Below the pieces are notes generated by a model. That model did not search any database. It was not told the origin of the DNA and saw nothing but the letters and a program-made list of their open reading frames with translations. A DNA stretch of 64,000 nt from Streptomyces sp. CB01635 (GTDB lineage Bacteria; Actinomycetota; Actinomycetes; Streptomycetales; Streptomycetaceae), in assembly GCF_002803065.1 (NCBI RefSeq), contig NZ_NNBL01000003.1:1261461-1325460 (forward strand), written 5' to 3'. Made by a program: the position numbers and the translations under genes. Below, piece after piece: positions 33,233 to 41,920 of the stretch (positions within the stretch are counted from its first letter, which is position 1; every line of letters starts with the position of its first letter).

Positions 33233-34279
33233 ATGGCAGCAGTGACACTCAAAGACGTGGCGGAGCGTGCGGGAGTGTCGATCAAGACCGTGTCCAACGT
33301 TGTACGTGACGCCCCGAAGGTGTCCGAGGCGACGCGGACACGGGTGATGCGCGCAGTGGCGGAACTCGGCTACCGGCCAAATCCGTCGGCGCGAAGACTC
33401 AGAACCGGGCGCAGCGGCCTGATCGCGCTGGCGGTCCCGGACCTCGCGACGCCCTACTTCGCGGAGCTCGCACACCATGTGAGAACAGAGGCGGCGGCGC
33501 TCGGCTTCACCGTCCTGATCGAGGAGACCCTCGGGGACGCAGGCGAGGAGCTGCGTCTGGCTACCGGTGTCGGCGCGTCATTGCTGGACGGCGTGATCCT
33601 GTCACCGCTGCACGTCTCACCCGACGAACTCGCCTCGGTGGCCGACGCGTTCCCCCTGGTGCTGCTCGGCGAGCGCAGCTACGAACACGATCGCGTCGTC
33701 GCAGACCACGTCCTGATCGACAACGTCGCCGCGGCTCGCGAGGCCACCGCGCACCTGGCCGGTCTCGGCCGCACCCGGATCGCCGCCGTCGGTGTCGACC
33801 GACCGGAGTCCGCGACCAGTCGCCAGCGCCTGGAAGGGTTCCAACTGGCGCTGCACGAAGCACGGTTGACCTATGACCCCAGGCTTGCGCCGCTGGTGAA
33901 GGAGTTCGACCGCCGTGACGGGCTGCTGGCGATGCGCACCCTGCTGGCGCTGCCGGCGGATGTGCGGCCCGACGCGGTGTTCTGCTTCAGCGACCTGCTG
34001 GCCGTAGGAGCCCGACGGGCCGCGTTCGAAGCGGGCTTGCGCATCCCCCGGGACGTCGCCTTGGCGAGTATCGACGGCTCCGCGGAGGCGCTGTACAGCA
34101 CGCCCTCTCTCACCTCGGTGGTTCCTGACAAGGCCGCGATCGCCTCCCTGGCCGTGAAGTGCCTGGCGACCCGCATTCGCGCGGACGACGCCCCGCCGTT
34201 CGAGGTGCACGTGGCCCCCCACTGGCTGGAGGTGCGGGAGTCCACGAGCGGTGAGCGGCAGCCGCTGCCCGCCGCCTGA
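33233..34279 (+). CDS. LacI-family transcriptional regulator
   Basis: A 348-aa regulator. The helix-turn-helix and hinge cover about residues 5-60 (TLKDVAERAGVSIKTVSNVVRD, then NPSARRLRTGRSGLIALAVPD). The sensor domain has the usual VFCFSDLLAVGARRAAFEAGLRIPRDVALASIDG segment (about 245-280). ATG 33233 begins right before the first helix; an in-frame upstream start at 33176 adds non-typical residues. It is divergent from the sugar operon and separated from it by a region with two palindromes, so it probably represses that operon and itself. The inducer is presumably a product of the GH2 or Gfo/Idh pathway. Confidence 0.93.
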   Translation: MAAVTLKDVAERAGVSIKTVSNVVRDAPKVSEATRTRVMRAVAELGYRPNPSARRLRTGRSGLIALAVPDLATPYFAELAHHVRTEAAALGFTVLIEETLGDAGEELRLATGVGASLLDGVILSPLHVSPDELASVADAFPLVLLGERSYEHDRVVADHVLIDNVAAAREATAHLAGLGRTRIAAVGVDRPESATSRQRLEGFQLALHEARLTYDPRLAPLVKEFDRRDGLLAMRTLLALPADVRPDAVFCFSDLLAVGARRAAFEAGLRIPRDVALASIDGSAEALYSTPSLTSVVPDKAAIASLAVKCLATRIRADDAPPFEVHVAPHWLEVRESTSGERQPLPAA

Positions 34280-34293
34280 CGGATCGGCGCCCG

Positions 34294-34323
34294 GCCTGCG
34301 GCCCGCACGCGCGGGCCGCAGGC
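34294..34323. terminator. Bidirectional terminator hairpin
   Basis: A perfect 13-bp stem (GCCTGCGGCCCGC and complement) with a 4-base loop, 15 bases after the LacI stop and 36 before the DUF2264 stop. It serves both convergent transcripts. Confidence 0.85.
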
Positions 34324-34358
34324 ATCAAGGACGCGGACCGGCGGTTCGGGAACGGGCC

Positions 34359-36233
34359 TCACCCATGGGTGACGCGCACCGGTTCGAAGGCCACGGTGGT
34401 CTGCGGACCATCGGCCCACAGCACGCGCAACTCCCCTTCGCTGAACCGCACGTCGGTCACCACGTCGGTGAGCGGAGCGCTGGGCTCGTCGGCGCTCAAC
34501 GACGCCAGTGCCACGAATACCGCCGTTCCCTCGGCCTCGCCGGAGAGTCGCGGCACCCGCACCCACCGCTCGTACGCCGTCCCCTGCGGCGCCCGCACCT
34601 CGTCCCGTTCGCCCCACCCGTACAGGCCGTGCAGCTGCGAACTCAAGGCGTCCGAGGCCCACCCCGTGAGCGTGACCCCCGCCCCGTGCGGTGCCCCCAC
34701 GACCCGGTGCACCCGCAGCTCGTACCGGCCCCGGGCCACGGTCACGCTCTCCGCGCGCAGCCCCGGCACCATCGGCGGGCCCGAAGCGAACACCGGCAGG
34801 TGCGAGGACGCGGCCCAGCCCCAACCGTCACCCTGGCCCGCGCCCAGCGGACGGATCCGGCGCCGCGCGCTGGCCGCGCCGCCGACCACGACCGACAGAT
34901 GGTTGTCGGCGACATTCGTCCGGGACGTCGGGCCCGTGTGCGTCGAGTACGCGTGACGGCCGTACAGCGGGTCGTCCTGAGCGGCCGACTCCGATTCGTG
35001 CGGGCGGACGTGGTCGCTGCCGTGGTTGTGGAGCCGTACGATCCCGTCGGCCTGCGTCGACTGGACGAGCAGTCCCGGCGCGGGCAGTGCGAGCACCCGG
35101 TCCGGGCCCTCGCTCGGCGCGGGCTCCTCGGTCGCCGTCCACAGCGGATCGTCCTCCGGCGCGAGCAGCGCCACGAACCCCTTCGACGCCCAGTACGGTG
35201 ATGCCGGCCCCGAGTACGTCTGCAACGTCGCGTCGTGCGGGCCGTGCCAGCCCAGGCTGAGCAGCCCGTCGTCCGTCACCCCGCCCCGGTCGAGGAAGTA
35301 GCGCAGGCTCCCGCTGATGAGGCGGCGCGACGTACCCGGCGTCAGCGGAGTGTGGCCGGTGACGGCGCCGATGCCGACGGCCGCCGACGCCGCGAACCGG
35401 TAGGTCAGCGAACGCCCGAAGTGGATCGGCGCCCCGTCGGCGCCGAAGAGCAGCGAGAACCCTTCGAGGTGCTCACGCAGACGGGGCCCGAACCGGGCGG
35501 CCAGCGCGGTGTCGCCGGACAGGTGCGCGTGCAGCATCGGGTACAGGTGCAGCGCCCACCCGTTGTAGTGGTCGAAGGCCTGCCCGTCGCCGTCCGCATA
35601 CCAGCCGTCGCCCCGGTACCACGTCTCCATCAGCCCAAGTGCCCGCTCCATGACGCGCGTTGTGGCCGCGTCGCCGCGGCCGACCGACTCCAGGAACGAC
35701 GCCACCGTGAACGGGAACAGATACCAGTTGTTGGGTGCCGGCGTGTGATTGATCGCGCCGCGCAGCCAGGTCTCCGCCCGGTCCTGCACATCGTCGTCGA
35801 GCCGGTCCCACAGCCACGGCCGGGTCAGAGACAGGCCGAGCGCCACGGACGCCGACTCGACCATCGGCTGGCCCTGCACATGGTGTTCGAGGATCAGTGG
35901 CCATGACTCGGCGTCGTCCCGGCCGGGCGTCCGAGTGCCCGCCGTGAGGCCCTGTGCGTACCGCTCCAGCCAGCCGTGCGGGTCCTTTCCACCGGCGCCC
36001 GCGACCCGGAAACCGGCCGTCAGGAACGTACGGGCGAAGCCTTCGAGGCCGTCCGAGCGGACTCCGGACGCGGAGGGGCGTCCCGGAAGGTCGAGCAGGG
36101 CGCCCTCGGGTGTGGCCCAGCGCCACGCGGCGCCGAGCAGCCCGTCGGCGACGGCCTCCCAGTGTGCGCGCGTGTAGCCCGTGCGGGGACTCAACTCGCG
36201 GTCTTCTTCGGGCAGTTCGAACGGGATGGTCAT
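34359..36233 (-). CDS. DUF2264-family protein
   Basis: A 624-aa soluble protein of the DUF2264 family. Recognisable segments are RSDGLEGFARTFLTAGFRVAG (about residues 59-79), HTPAPNNWYLFPFTVASFLESVG (about 162-184), GDGWYADGDGQAFDHYNGWALHLYPMLH and DGAPIHFGRSLTYRFA. The first part should form a helical toroid and the last third is beta-rich. The family is linked to carbohydrate loci and lyase-like folds, but no activity is established that I know of. The ATG overlaps the hydroxyacid dehydrogenase stop. No signal peptide, so intracellular action on an imported oligosaccharide is likely. Confidence 0.85.
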   Translation of the reverse strand: MTIPFELPEEDRELSPRTGYTRAHWEAVADGLLGAAWRWATPEGALLDLPGRPSASGVRSDGLEGFARTFLTAGFRVAGAGGKDPHGWLERYAQGLTAGTRTPGRDDAESWPLILEHHVQGQPMVESASVALGLSLTRPWLWDRLDDDVQDRAETWLRGAINHTPAPNNWYLFPFTVASFLESVGRGDAATTRVMERALGLMETWYRGDGWYADGDGQAFDHYNGWALHLYPMLHAHLSGDTALAARFGPRLREHLEGFSLLFGADGAPIHFGRSLTYRFAASAAVGIGAVTGHTPLTPGTSRRLISGSLRYFLDRGGVTDDGLLSLGWHGPHDATLQTYSGPASPYWASKGFVALLAPEDDPLWTATEEPAPSEGPDRVLALPAPGLLVQSTQADGIVRLHNHGSDHVRPHESESAAQDDPLYGRHAYSTHTGPTSRTNVADNHLSVVVGGAASARRRIRPLGAGQGDGWGWAASSHLPVFASGPPMVPGLRAESVTVARGRYELRVHRVVGAPHGAGVTLTGWASDALSSQLHGLYGWGERDEVRAPQGTAYERWVRVPRLSGEAEGTAVFVALASLSADEPSAPLTDVVTDVRFSEGELRVLWADGPQTTVAFEPVRVTHG

Positions 36234-37237
36234 GCGAGGAACGCCAGCCTTTCGCGTCGTACGGGATGGGCGAAGCCGTCGCCCGCGGCCCACCGGGCCA
36301 CCTCGCCGACAGCCGTGTCGGCGAGGCGCTCCCACTCGTTGCCCTGGGAACCTGCGAGGTGGGGTGTGATCAGTGCGTTCGGACAGGCCCACAGGGGGTG
36401 AGCGGCGGGCAGGACTTCGGGGTCCGTCACGTCGAGCACCGCCCGGATGCGGCCCGTGCTCACGACATCGGTGAGTGCGTCCTGGTCGACGACGGCGCCG
36501 CGAGAGGTGTTGATGAGGGTGGCGCCCGCCCGCATGGAGCCGAGCAGCCCCCGGCTGACGAGGCCGCGCGTGGCCGGCAGCAGCGGCGTATGGACGCTCA
36601 ACAGGTCGCTGCGCGCGAAGAGTTCGGACAGCTCCACCCACTCCACGCCCAGTTCGGCGGCCTCCGCCTCGGTGACGTACGGGTCGTGCAACAGCACCTC
36701 GAAGTCGAAGGGCCGCAGCAGCTCGATCACCCGCCGGCCGATCAGGGACGCGGACAGCAGGCCCACCGTGCGGCGGTAGTTGCCCACCTCTTGCGTGGTC
36801 AGCAGCCAGTTGTCGCGCGCACGGGTCCGCCGGAAGTCGCGGGCCCGTTCGAGGACGTTCTTGCCGTGCAGCAGGATCATCGCGAGGGTGTACTCCGCGA
36901 CCGGCAGCGCGTTGGCCGCGGCCGCCGAGGACACCTCGACGCCCTGTTCCCAGCAGGCGTCGGTGACATGCCCGCGCACCGAACCGGCCGCGTGCACCAC
37001 GGCCTTCAGGCGCGGCGCCGATGCCAGTACGTCCGCGTCGAGCGGCAGGCAGCCCCAGCCGGTGACCAGCACCTCGACATCGGCGAGGACATCCTTGGCC
37101 CGTACGGTCGTCAGGTCGTCCAGTACGGGCAGCGGCGCCAGGTCGCACACCTCCGCGAGCGCGGCCACGGACCGCGGCGTGAAGACGGCCGCCGCGGCCT
37201 GGGGGGACATGGCCAGCGCCACGCGGGGCTTGCTCAC
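36230..37237 (-). CDS. D-2-hydroxyacid dehydrogenase-family protein
   Basis: A 335-aa NAD-dependent dehydrogenase of the phosphoglycerate/hydroxyacid type. LINTSRGAVVDQDAL and the catalytic His region ITPHLAGSQGNEWERLAD are clear, with AVLDVTDPEVLPAAHPLW between. The nucleotide loop reads VGLLSASLIGRRVIELLRPFD, where a Ser replaces the first Gly of the normal GxxxxG turn. GTG 37235-37237 overlaps the permease stop (GTGA). It probably reduces a 2-keto acid or oxidises a hydroxyacid formed from the imported sugar. Catalytic competence is likely but the altered loop is worth noting. Confidence 0.85.
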   Translation of the reverse strand: MSKPRVALAMSPQAAAAVFTPRSVAALAEVCDLAPLPVLDDLTTVRAKDVLADVEVLVTGWGCLPLDADVLASAPRLKAVVHAAGSVRGHVTDACWEQGVEVSSAAAANALPVAEYTLAMILLHGKNVLERARDFRRTRARDNWLLTTQEVGNYRRTVGLLSASLIGRRVIELLRPFDFEVLLHDPYVTEAEAAELGVEWVELSELFARSDLLSVHTPLLPATRGLVSRGLLGSMRAGATLINTSRGAVVDQDALTDVVSTGRIRAVLDVTDPEVLPAAHPLWACPNALITPHLAGSQGNEWERLADTAVGEVARWAAGDGFAHPVRRERLAFLA

Positions 37238-38106
37238 TTGACCGCCCCCGCCGTCAGGCCGGACCGCCAGAACCGCTGGAGGAAGATGAACGCGAGGACG
37301 AGAGGGAGGACCGCGAGGAGCGAACCCATGATCACCACCGGGTAGTACTCGGGCGAGACGGTCGCCTGGCTGTTCCACTGGAACAGGCCCAGGCTGACGG
37401 GATAGAGCTTCTGGTTGGACAGCATCACCATCGGCAGGAAGAAGTTGTTCCAGATCGCGGTGAGCTGGAAGAGGAAGACCGTGATCAGGCCGGGGCCGAG
37501 CATCCGCAGGGAGACACGGACGTACGTCGTCAGCTCACCGGCGCCGTCGACGCGGGCCGCCTCCAGGACTTCGTTCGGCACGTAGCCCTGGGCGAAGATG
37601 CGGCCCAGGTACACACCGAAGGGGTTGAACAGGACCGGGACGAAGACCGACCAGAAGGTGTTCACGACGCCGGTCGCGGACGCGAGCAGGTACAGCGGCA
37701 GCGCGAGCACCGTCTGCGGCACCATGACCGCCGCGAGCACCAGGCCGAACAGCTTCTCCTTGTGCCGGAAGTGGTACTTGTCGAAGGCGTAGCCACAGGC
37801 GACGCTGATCATCGCGCCGATCGCGGCGCCGAGCACCGCGTACAGCAGGCTGTTGCCGTACCAGCGGGTGTAGAGGCCGCCGTCCATCGCGAACAGGTCC
37901 TTGACGTTCTGGACGAACGAGAAGTCCTTGAAGGAGAGGATGTTGCTGCTGAACAGCGCGTCGCGGGACTTGCCGGCGGCGAGCACCAGCCACAGCGCCG
38001 GCAGCATGGTGTAGAGGACGGAGATCGCGACGACGACGTTGACAGTCGTACGGCCCAGCAGACGGGGGCGCAGCAGGGTGGACCTGCTCAGCTCGGCAGT
38101 GGTCAT
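37234..38106 (-). CDS. Carbohydrate ABC permease, MalG type
   Basis: A 290-aa permease with six membrane segments. The EAA loop is EVLEAARVDGAGELTTYVRVSLRMLGPGL, and the sequence ends RSGLTAGAVK, typical of this class. The start overlaps the partner permease stop by four bases (ATGA). No ATPase is encoded in the locus, so a shared ATPase from elsewhere is expected. Confidence 0.93.
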   Translation of the reverse strand: MTTAELSRSTLLRPRLLGRTTVNVVVAISVLYTMLPALWLVLAAGKSRDALFSSNILSFKDFSFVQNVKDLFAMDGGLYTRWYGNSLLYAVLGAAIGAMISVACGYAFDKYHFRHKEKLFGLVLAAVMVPQTVLALPLYLLASATGVVNTFWSVFVPVLFNPFGVYLGRIFAQGYVPNEVLEAARVDGAGELTTYVRVSLRMLGPGLITVFLFQLTAIWNNFFLPMVMLSNQKLYPVSLGLFQWNSQATVSPEYYPVVIMGSLLAVLPLVLAFIFLQRFWRSGLTAGAVK

Positions 38107-39086
38107 CGGGCGTTCTCCTCGGCCGAGTTGACGCGGTTGGTCCAGCGGGTGACGCCGTAGGAGACGGCGATCGTGATGACGAGGAGGATCACCGACGCGG
38201 CGGCCGCGAGCGAGTAGTTGTTGCGGCTGAACGCCGCGTCGTAGATGTACATGCTCGGGGAGAACCGGGCATCGACGACCTGCGAGCCCGCGCGCAGCAG
38301 CATCGGTTCCGTGAACAGCTGCAGTGCCCAGATCAGTGTGAACATCGCGACCATGACGATCGAGGAGCGCACCAGCGGTGCCTTCACCTGGAGCGCGGTG
38401 CGCACCGGACCCGCCCCGTCGACCACGGACGCCTCCAGGACCTCCCGGGGGACCGCTTGAAGGGCCGCGTAGAAGACGACCATGTTGTAGCCGAGGTTGC
38501 TCCACACCGCGATGTTCACGATCGACGGTATCGCGGTGTGCAGGCCCAGGAAGTTGACGGTGATGTCGGCCTTGCCGAGCACGTCGATGATCGGGCTGAT
38601 GCCTGGTGTGTAGAGGTACAGCCAGATCAGCGCGGCGATGATGCCGGGCACCGCGTGCGGCAGGAACAGGCCCAACTGGGCCCAGGAACGCAGCCGTACG
38701 AGACCTGAGTCGAGCAGCAGCGCCAGTGCCAGCGAGCCGATGGTCATCACCGGGATGTAGATCACGCAGTACAGCGCGACCGTGCCGAGTCCGGACAGGA
38801 ACGACGGGTCTGTGAGCACGGCGGCGTACGAGCGCAGGCCGACGAAGACCGTGTGCTCCGGGCCGAAGCCGAGGCCCGGCTGGTCGTCGCTGAAGAAGCT
38901 CAGCCACACCGCGGTCGCGACCGGGATCAGGAAGACGAGCGTGAGGAGGATGAAGAACGGGGCCATCAGGACGCCCGCGGCGCCGCCCCGGCGGCGCCCC
39001 GCCGCACGCTGCGCCTTGCGCCGGGCGCCGTCCGCCTCCCGCGGGGGAGCCGCCGCCGTAGCGGGGGCATGGGTTGTCGCGGTCAT
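38103..39086 (-). CDS. Carbohydrate ABC permease, MalF/UgpA type
   Basis: A 327-aa permease. A basic N-terminal tail (RRKAQRAAGRRRGG) precedes six membrane segments, and the EAA loop is EVLEASVVDGAGPVRTALQVKAPLV. ATG 39084-39086 has an AGGTGA site upstream; a GTG three codons earlier would leave no space for one. It follows the lipoprotein gene by 31 bases and is coupled to the MalG-type partner. Confidence 0.92.
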   Translation of the reverse strand: MTATTHAPATAAAPPREADGARRKAQRAAGRRRGGAAGVLMAPFFILLTLVFLIPVATAVWLSFFSDDQPGLGFGPEHTVFVGLRSYAAVLTDPSFLSGLGTVALYCVIYIPVMTIGSLALALLLDSGLVRLRSWAQLGLFLPHAVPGIIAALIWLYLYTPGISPIIDVLGKADITVNFLGLHTAIPSIVNIAVWSNLGYNMVVFYAALQAVPREVLEASVVDGAGPVRTALQVKAPLVRSSIVMVAMFTLIWALQLFTEPMLLRAGSQVVDARFSPSMYIYDAAFSRNNYSLAAAASVILLVITIAVSYGVTRWTNRVNSAEENAR

Positions 39087-39117
39087 GGGACTCACCTGCC
39101 TTTCGGGATGCGGGGCC

Positions 39118-40461
39118 TCACGTGGAGTGCTGGGTGGTCTTGAGGCCGAGCGCCTTGAGATCGGGCATCGTTCCGTCCTGCGCGGCGCGCATGGAGGACT
39201 CGATCGTTCCGGACCCTGCCGCCGCCCGGGCGAAGGCGTCCGACATGACCTGCCCGGTCGCGGTCATCCGGGGCCCCCAGACCCAGCCGTCGCTGATCTT
39301 CTGGGCCTCGTTCTCGAACAGCGTGTAGATGTCCTGCCCGCCGTAGTACGAGCGGTCGAAGGCGGCACGGCCCTCCTTGATCAGCTCGGTCGCGGCCGGG
39401 TACTGGCTGCTCGCGCCGCTGGACAGACGGGCCTTGATCGCGTCGGGGCTGGAGACCTGCCACGCGATGAACTCCATGGCGGCCTCGGGGTGCCTGCTGT
39501 CCTTGGTGATCGCGAACGTCGAGCCGCCCTGGGTGCCGAGCGCCGGCTTCGCCGGGTCCCACTGGGGCTGCGGGGCGATCCGCCACAGTCCCTTCTGCTG
39601 AGGCCGCGCGTTCATCTGCGCACCCGCGTCCCAGGCGCCGCTGTGCCGGGTCAGGACGAGGCCGTTGCCGACCTGGGCGTCGGCCTCGCGGCTGTTGGGG
39701 GGATTGACATAGACAAGGTCCTCGTCGATGAGCCGCTGCCAGTACTGGGACACGCGGCGCGTGGGCGCGTCGGCGAGCGACACGTTCCAGGCGCCCTTCG
39801 AGGTGTCGAACCAGTGCGCACCGGCCCCCCAGCACCAGCCCGAGAACTGGCCCATGTCCGTGGAGAAGAAGGTCACCTTGCGCTTGCCGCCGGTACGGCG
39901 CACCGCGCGGGCCAGATCGGTGTACTCGTCCCAGGTGGTGGGGACGTCGAAGCCGTACTTGTCGAAAAGGTCCTTGCGGTAGTGCAGCACCATCGGCTCG
40001 ACGTCCAGGGGCACGCTGTAGGTACGCCCCTCGAACGTCGTCAGTCCGAGCGCCTGCGGCAGCAGCTTGGCCTTGAGCTTGTCGCTGATCACGTCCGTGA
40101 TGTCCCGGGCCACACCGTCGATCGCGTAGCCCGGGACCTGCGGGTACTCGATGGTGGCGACGTCGGGCGCGTTGCCCGCGCGAGCCGCGTTGCTGAGCTT
40201 GAGATATCCGCCTGAGGTGCCGGACGGTATCTGCTCGAAAGCGACCTGGATGGTGTCGTGAGTCTTGTTGAACGCATCCACCACCTCCTGGCTGCCGCGG
40301 AGCGCGGACCAGAACGTAATGGTGGTCTTGCTTTTGGTACCGGTCTTGCTGCTGCTCCCGGATGACGCGCTGTCGTTCCCGCTGCAGGCGCTCAGGGCGC
40401 CCGTCAGGGGCAGCGCGGTGATCGCGGCGAGCACCGATCGACGGCTCTGTCGACCAGGCAT
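39118..40461 (-). CDS. Carbohydrate ABC substrate-binding lipoprotein
   Basis: A 447-aa family-1 solute-binding lipoprotein. The basic start RQSRRSVLAAITALPL and lipobox LSAC give an anchored exoprotein, with a Ser-rich linker after the cysteine. The binding domain begins TTITFWSALRGSQEVVDAFNKTHD, followed by AGNAPDVATIEYPQVPGY. ATG 40459-40461 has GGGAGG upstream. It heads the transporter genes and lies 106 bases after the DeoR/LacI-type regulator gene. Ligand unknown. Confidence 0.92.
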   Translation of the reverse strand: MPGRQSRRSVLAAITALPLTGALSACSGNDSASSGSSSKTGTKSKTTITFWSALRGSQEVVDAFNKTHDTIQVAFEQIPSGTSGGYLKLSNAARAGNAPDVATIEYPQVPGYAIDGVARDITDVISDKLKAKLLPQALGLTTFEGRTYSVPLDVEPMVLHYRKDLFDKYGFDVPTTWDEYTDLARAVRRTGGKRKVTFFSTDMGQFSGWCWGAGAHWFDTSKGAWNVSLADAPTRRVSQYWQRLIDEDLVYVNPPNSREADAQVGNGLVLTRHSGAWDAGAQMNARPQQKGLWRIAPQPQWDPAKPALGTQGGSTFAITKDSRHPEAAMEFIAWQVSSPDAIKARLSSGASSQYPAATELIKEGRAAFDRSYYGGQDIYTLFENEAQKISDGWVWGPRMTATGQVMSDAFARAAAGSGTIESSMRAAQDGTMPDLKALGLKTTQHST

Positions 40462-40567
40462 GGGCGCCTCCCGCGGCTCCTGCGTGTTCGAGTCACGGGA
40501 ATCCTGATCGGCTGACCGGACTTGGTCAATAGAGCGATCAGAAGAAAATGAAACGGTCAAACGCTCA

Positions 40568-41731
40568 TTATGAGGCGGCAGTTGTGCCGCCGGTTCCTGT
40601 GGTGTCGGATGCGTGCGATTCCGCGGTGTGCGGGGCCTGAGTCGAACCGCGCACCTGCAGAGTGGGGAGCAGCTCCAGGCGTCGCGCCGGTTCCGCGCCC
40701 GAGGCCGACGACTGCCCGCCGAGCCGGCGCAGCAGCAACTCCGCCGCCGCCCGGCCCACCTCGGCCTTCGGCGGCGAGACGGCCGAGAGGGGCGTGCTGC
40801 CGAGACCCGCGACCACGTCGTCGTACGCGATCACGGAACAGTCCTCCGGGACCCGCACCCCGCCGTCGCGCAGCGACTGCACCAGCATGAGCGCGTCCAC
40901 ATCGCCGTGCAGCACGGCTGCCGTCGCACCCAACTCGGCCAGCAGCCCCGGGAGTTCGATGGGCTTCTCCGCCGCCTCCGCCGCCGGGTCGGGAGCCGCC
41001 CCGGGCGAGCTGAGCGCCACCGCCCACTTGTCGACGTCCGGATGGTCCGCGGCGATCTCGACGAACGCCGCGCGCAGGGCGCGGGCAGTCGGGCTGTCGT
41101 CCCTCGCGGCGAGCACGATGCGCCGGTGGCCGAGGCCGGTGAGGTGTTCGACGGCGAGATGGATGCCGTACCAGTGATCGGTACAGACCGTGTCCACGGC
41201 GTGCAGCGCGCTGCCGCGCCGCGGCCTGCGCTCCATCACGACCGCGGGCACCGGCAGGGAGGCGAGCCATGTGTAGTCGGCCTCCTCCGTGGCCCTGCTG
41301 CGCCAGCGCGGGGCGATGAGCAGGCCACGCGCGCCGGCCGCCAACGCCTGTTCCACGATGGGCTGTTCGGCTCCCGCGACAGCCGGCGCGATGTGCAGCG
41401 CGATCCGGATCCCCGCCTCTTCGAACGCGGTCCGGGCGCCGTGCAGTGCCTCGTAGAGATACGAGTGGCGTTCGGGAACGACGACCGCGACCGGACCGCC
41501 GTCGGCCATCGGTTCGACGGGGGCAGCGGCCTGATCCGTCTCTGGCAGCACCGGGCGGGCGACGCCGTGACCACGGCGCAGCTTGCCCTCCCTGGCGAGT
41601 TCCTCGACATCGCGGCGCAGCGTCACCACCGACACGGCGAGCTCCGCGGCGAGATCGCTCACGCGCGTCGCCCCGCGCGACTGAACCACGGCGAGAATCC
41701 GCTGCCGCCTGAGATCGACCGGCTCACGCAT
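40568..41731 (-). CDS. DeoR-type HTH fused to LacI-type sensor domain
   Basis: A 387-aa hybrid regulator. The N-terminal DeoR helix-turn-helix is DLRRQRILAVVQSRGATRVSDLAAELAVSVVTLRRDVEELAREGKL (about residues 5-50). From about 75 on it is a LacI/periplasmic-binding-type sensor (VAVVVPERHSYLYEALHGA, then GLLIAPR, then VIAYDDVVAGLGSTPLSAV). I chose ATG 41729-41731, nine bases after GAGGGG, because the in-frame ATG at 41776 lies within a palindromic element and has no ribosome site. It probably controls the following ABC importer operon and itself. Confidence 0.88.
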   Translation of the reverse strand: MREPVDLRRQRILAVVQSRGATRVSDLAAELAVSVVTLRRDVEELAREGKLRRGHGVARPVLPETDQAAAPVEPMADGGPVAVVVPERHSYLYEALHGARTAFEEAGIRIALHIAPAVAGAEQPIVEQALAAGARGLLIAPRWRSRATEEADYTWLASLPVPAVVMERRPRRGSALHAVDTVCTDHWYGIHLAVEHLTGLGHRRIVLAARDDSPTARALRAAFVEIAADHPDVDKWAVALSSPGAAPDPAAEAAEKPIELPGLLAELGATAAVLHGDVDALMLVQSLRDGGVRVPEDCSVIAYDDVVAGLGSTPLSAVSPPKAEVGRAAAELLLRRLGGQSSASGAEPARRLELLPTLQVRGSTQAPHTAESHASDTTGTGGTTAAS

Positions 41732-41756
41732 GCTGATGGCCCCCTCGACACCCGCT

Positions 41757-41780
41757 GTTCGTTTGAGCGCTTCCATGAAC
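41757..41780. promoter_or_regulatory. Imperfect palindrome upstream of the DeoR/LacI hybrid
   Basis: GTTC ... AGCGCT ... GAAC symmetry over 24 bases, 8 of 12 positions matching between half-sites. It lies 26 bases upstream of the chosen regulator start and fits an autoregulatory operator. Confidence 0.4.
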
Positions 41781-41875
41781 GCTTCGGCGGCAGCATAACC
41801 AGCGGCTGCGGGAAGGTCAGCCCTTCGACGGCAGGGACCTCGGTGTGGGACGGGCTGCCCTGTGCGCGGATCCGC

Positions 41876-41892
41876 CGGCCCGAGTCGGGCCG
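41876..41892. terminator. Hairpin downstream of the PucR gene
   Basis: CGGCCCGA, one base, then its exact complement, 29 bases beyond the PucR stop. It is a plausible short terminator for the PucR transcript; the one-base loop makes it less certain. Confidence 0.4.
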
Positions 41893-41920
41893 CACGGTCG
41901 TGCTCGCCCGGCGGGGGCCA

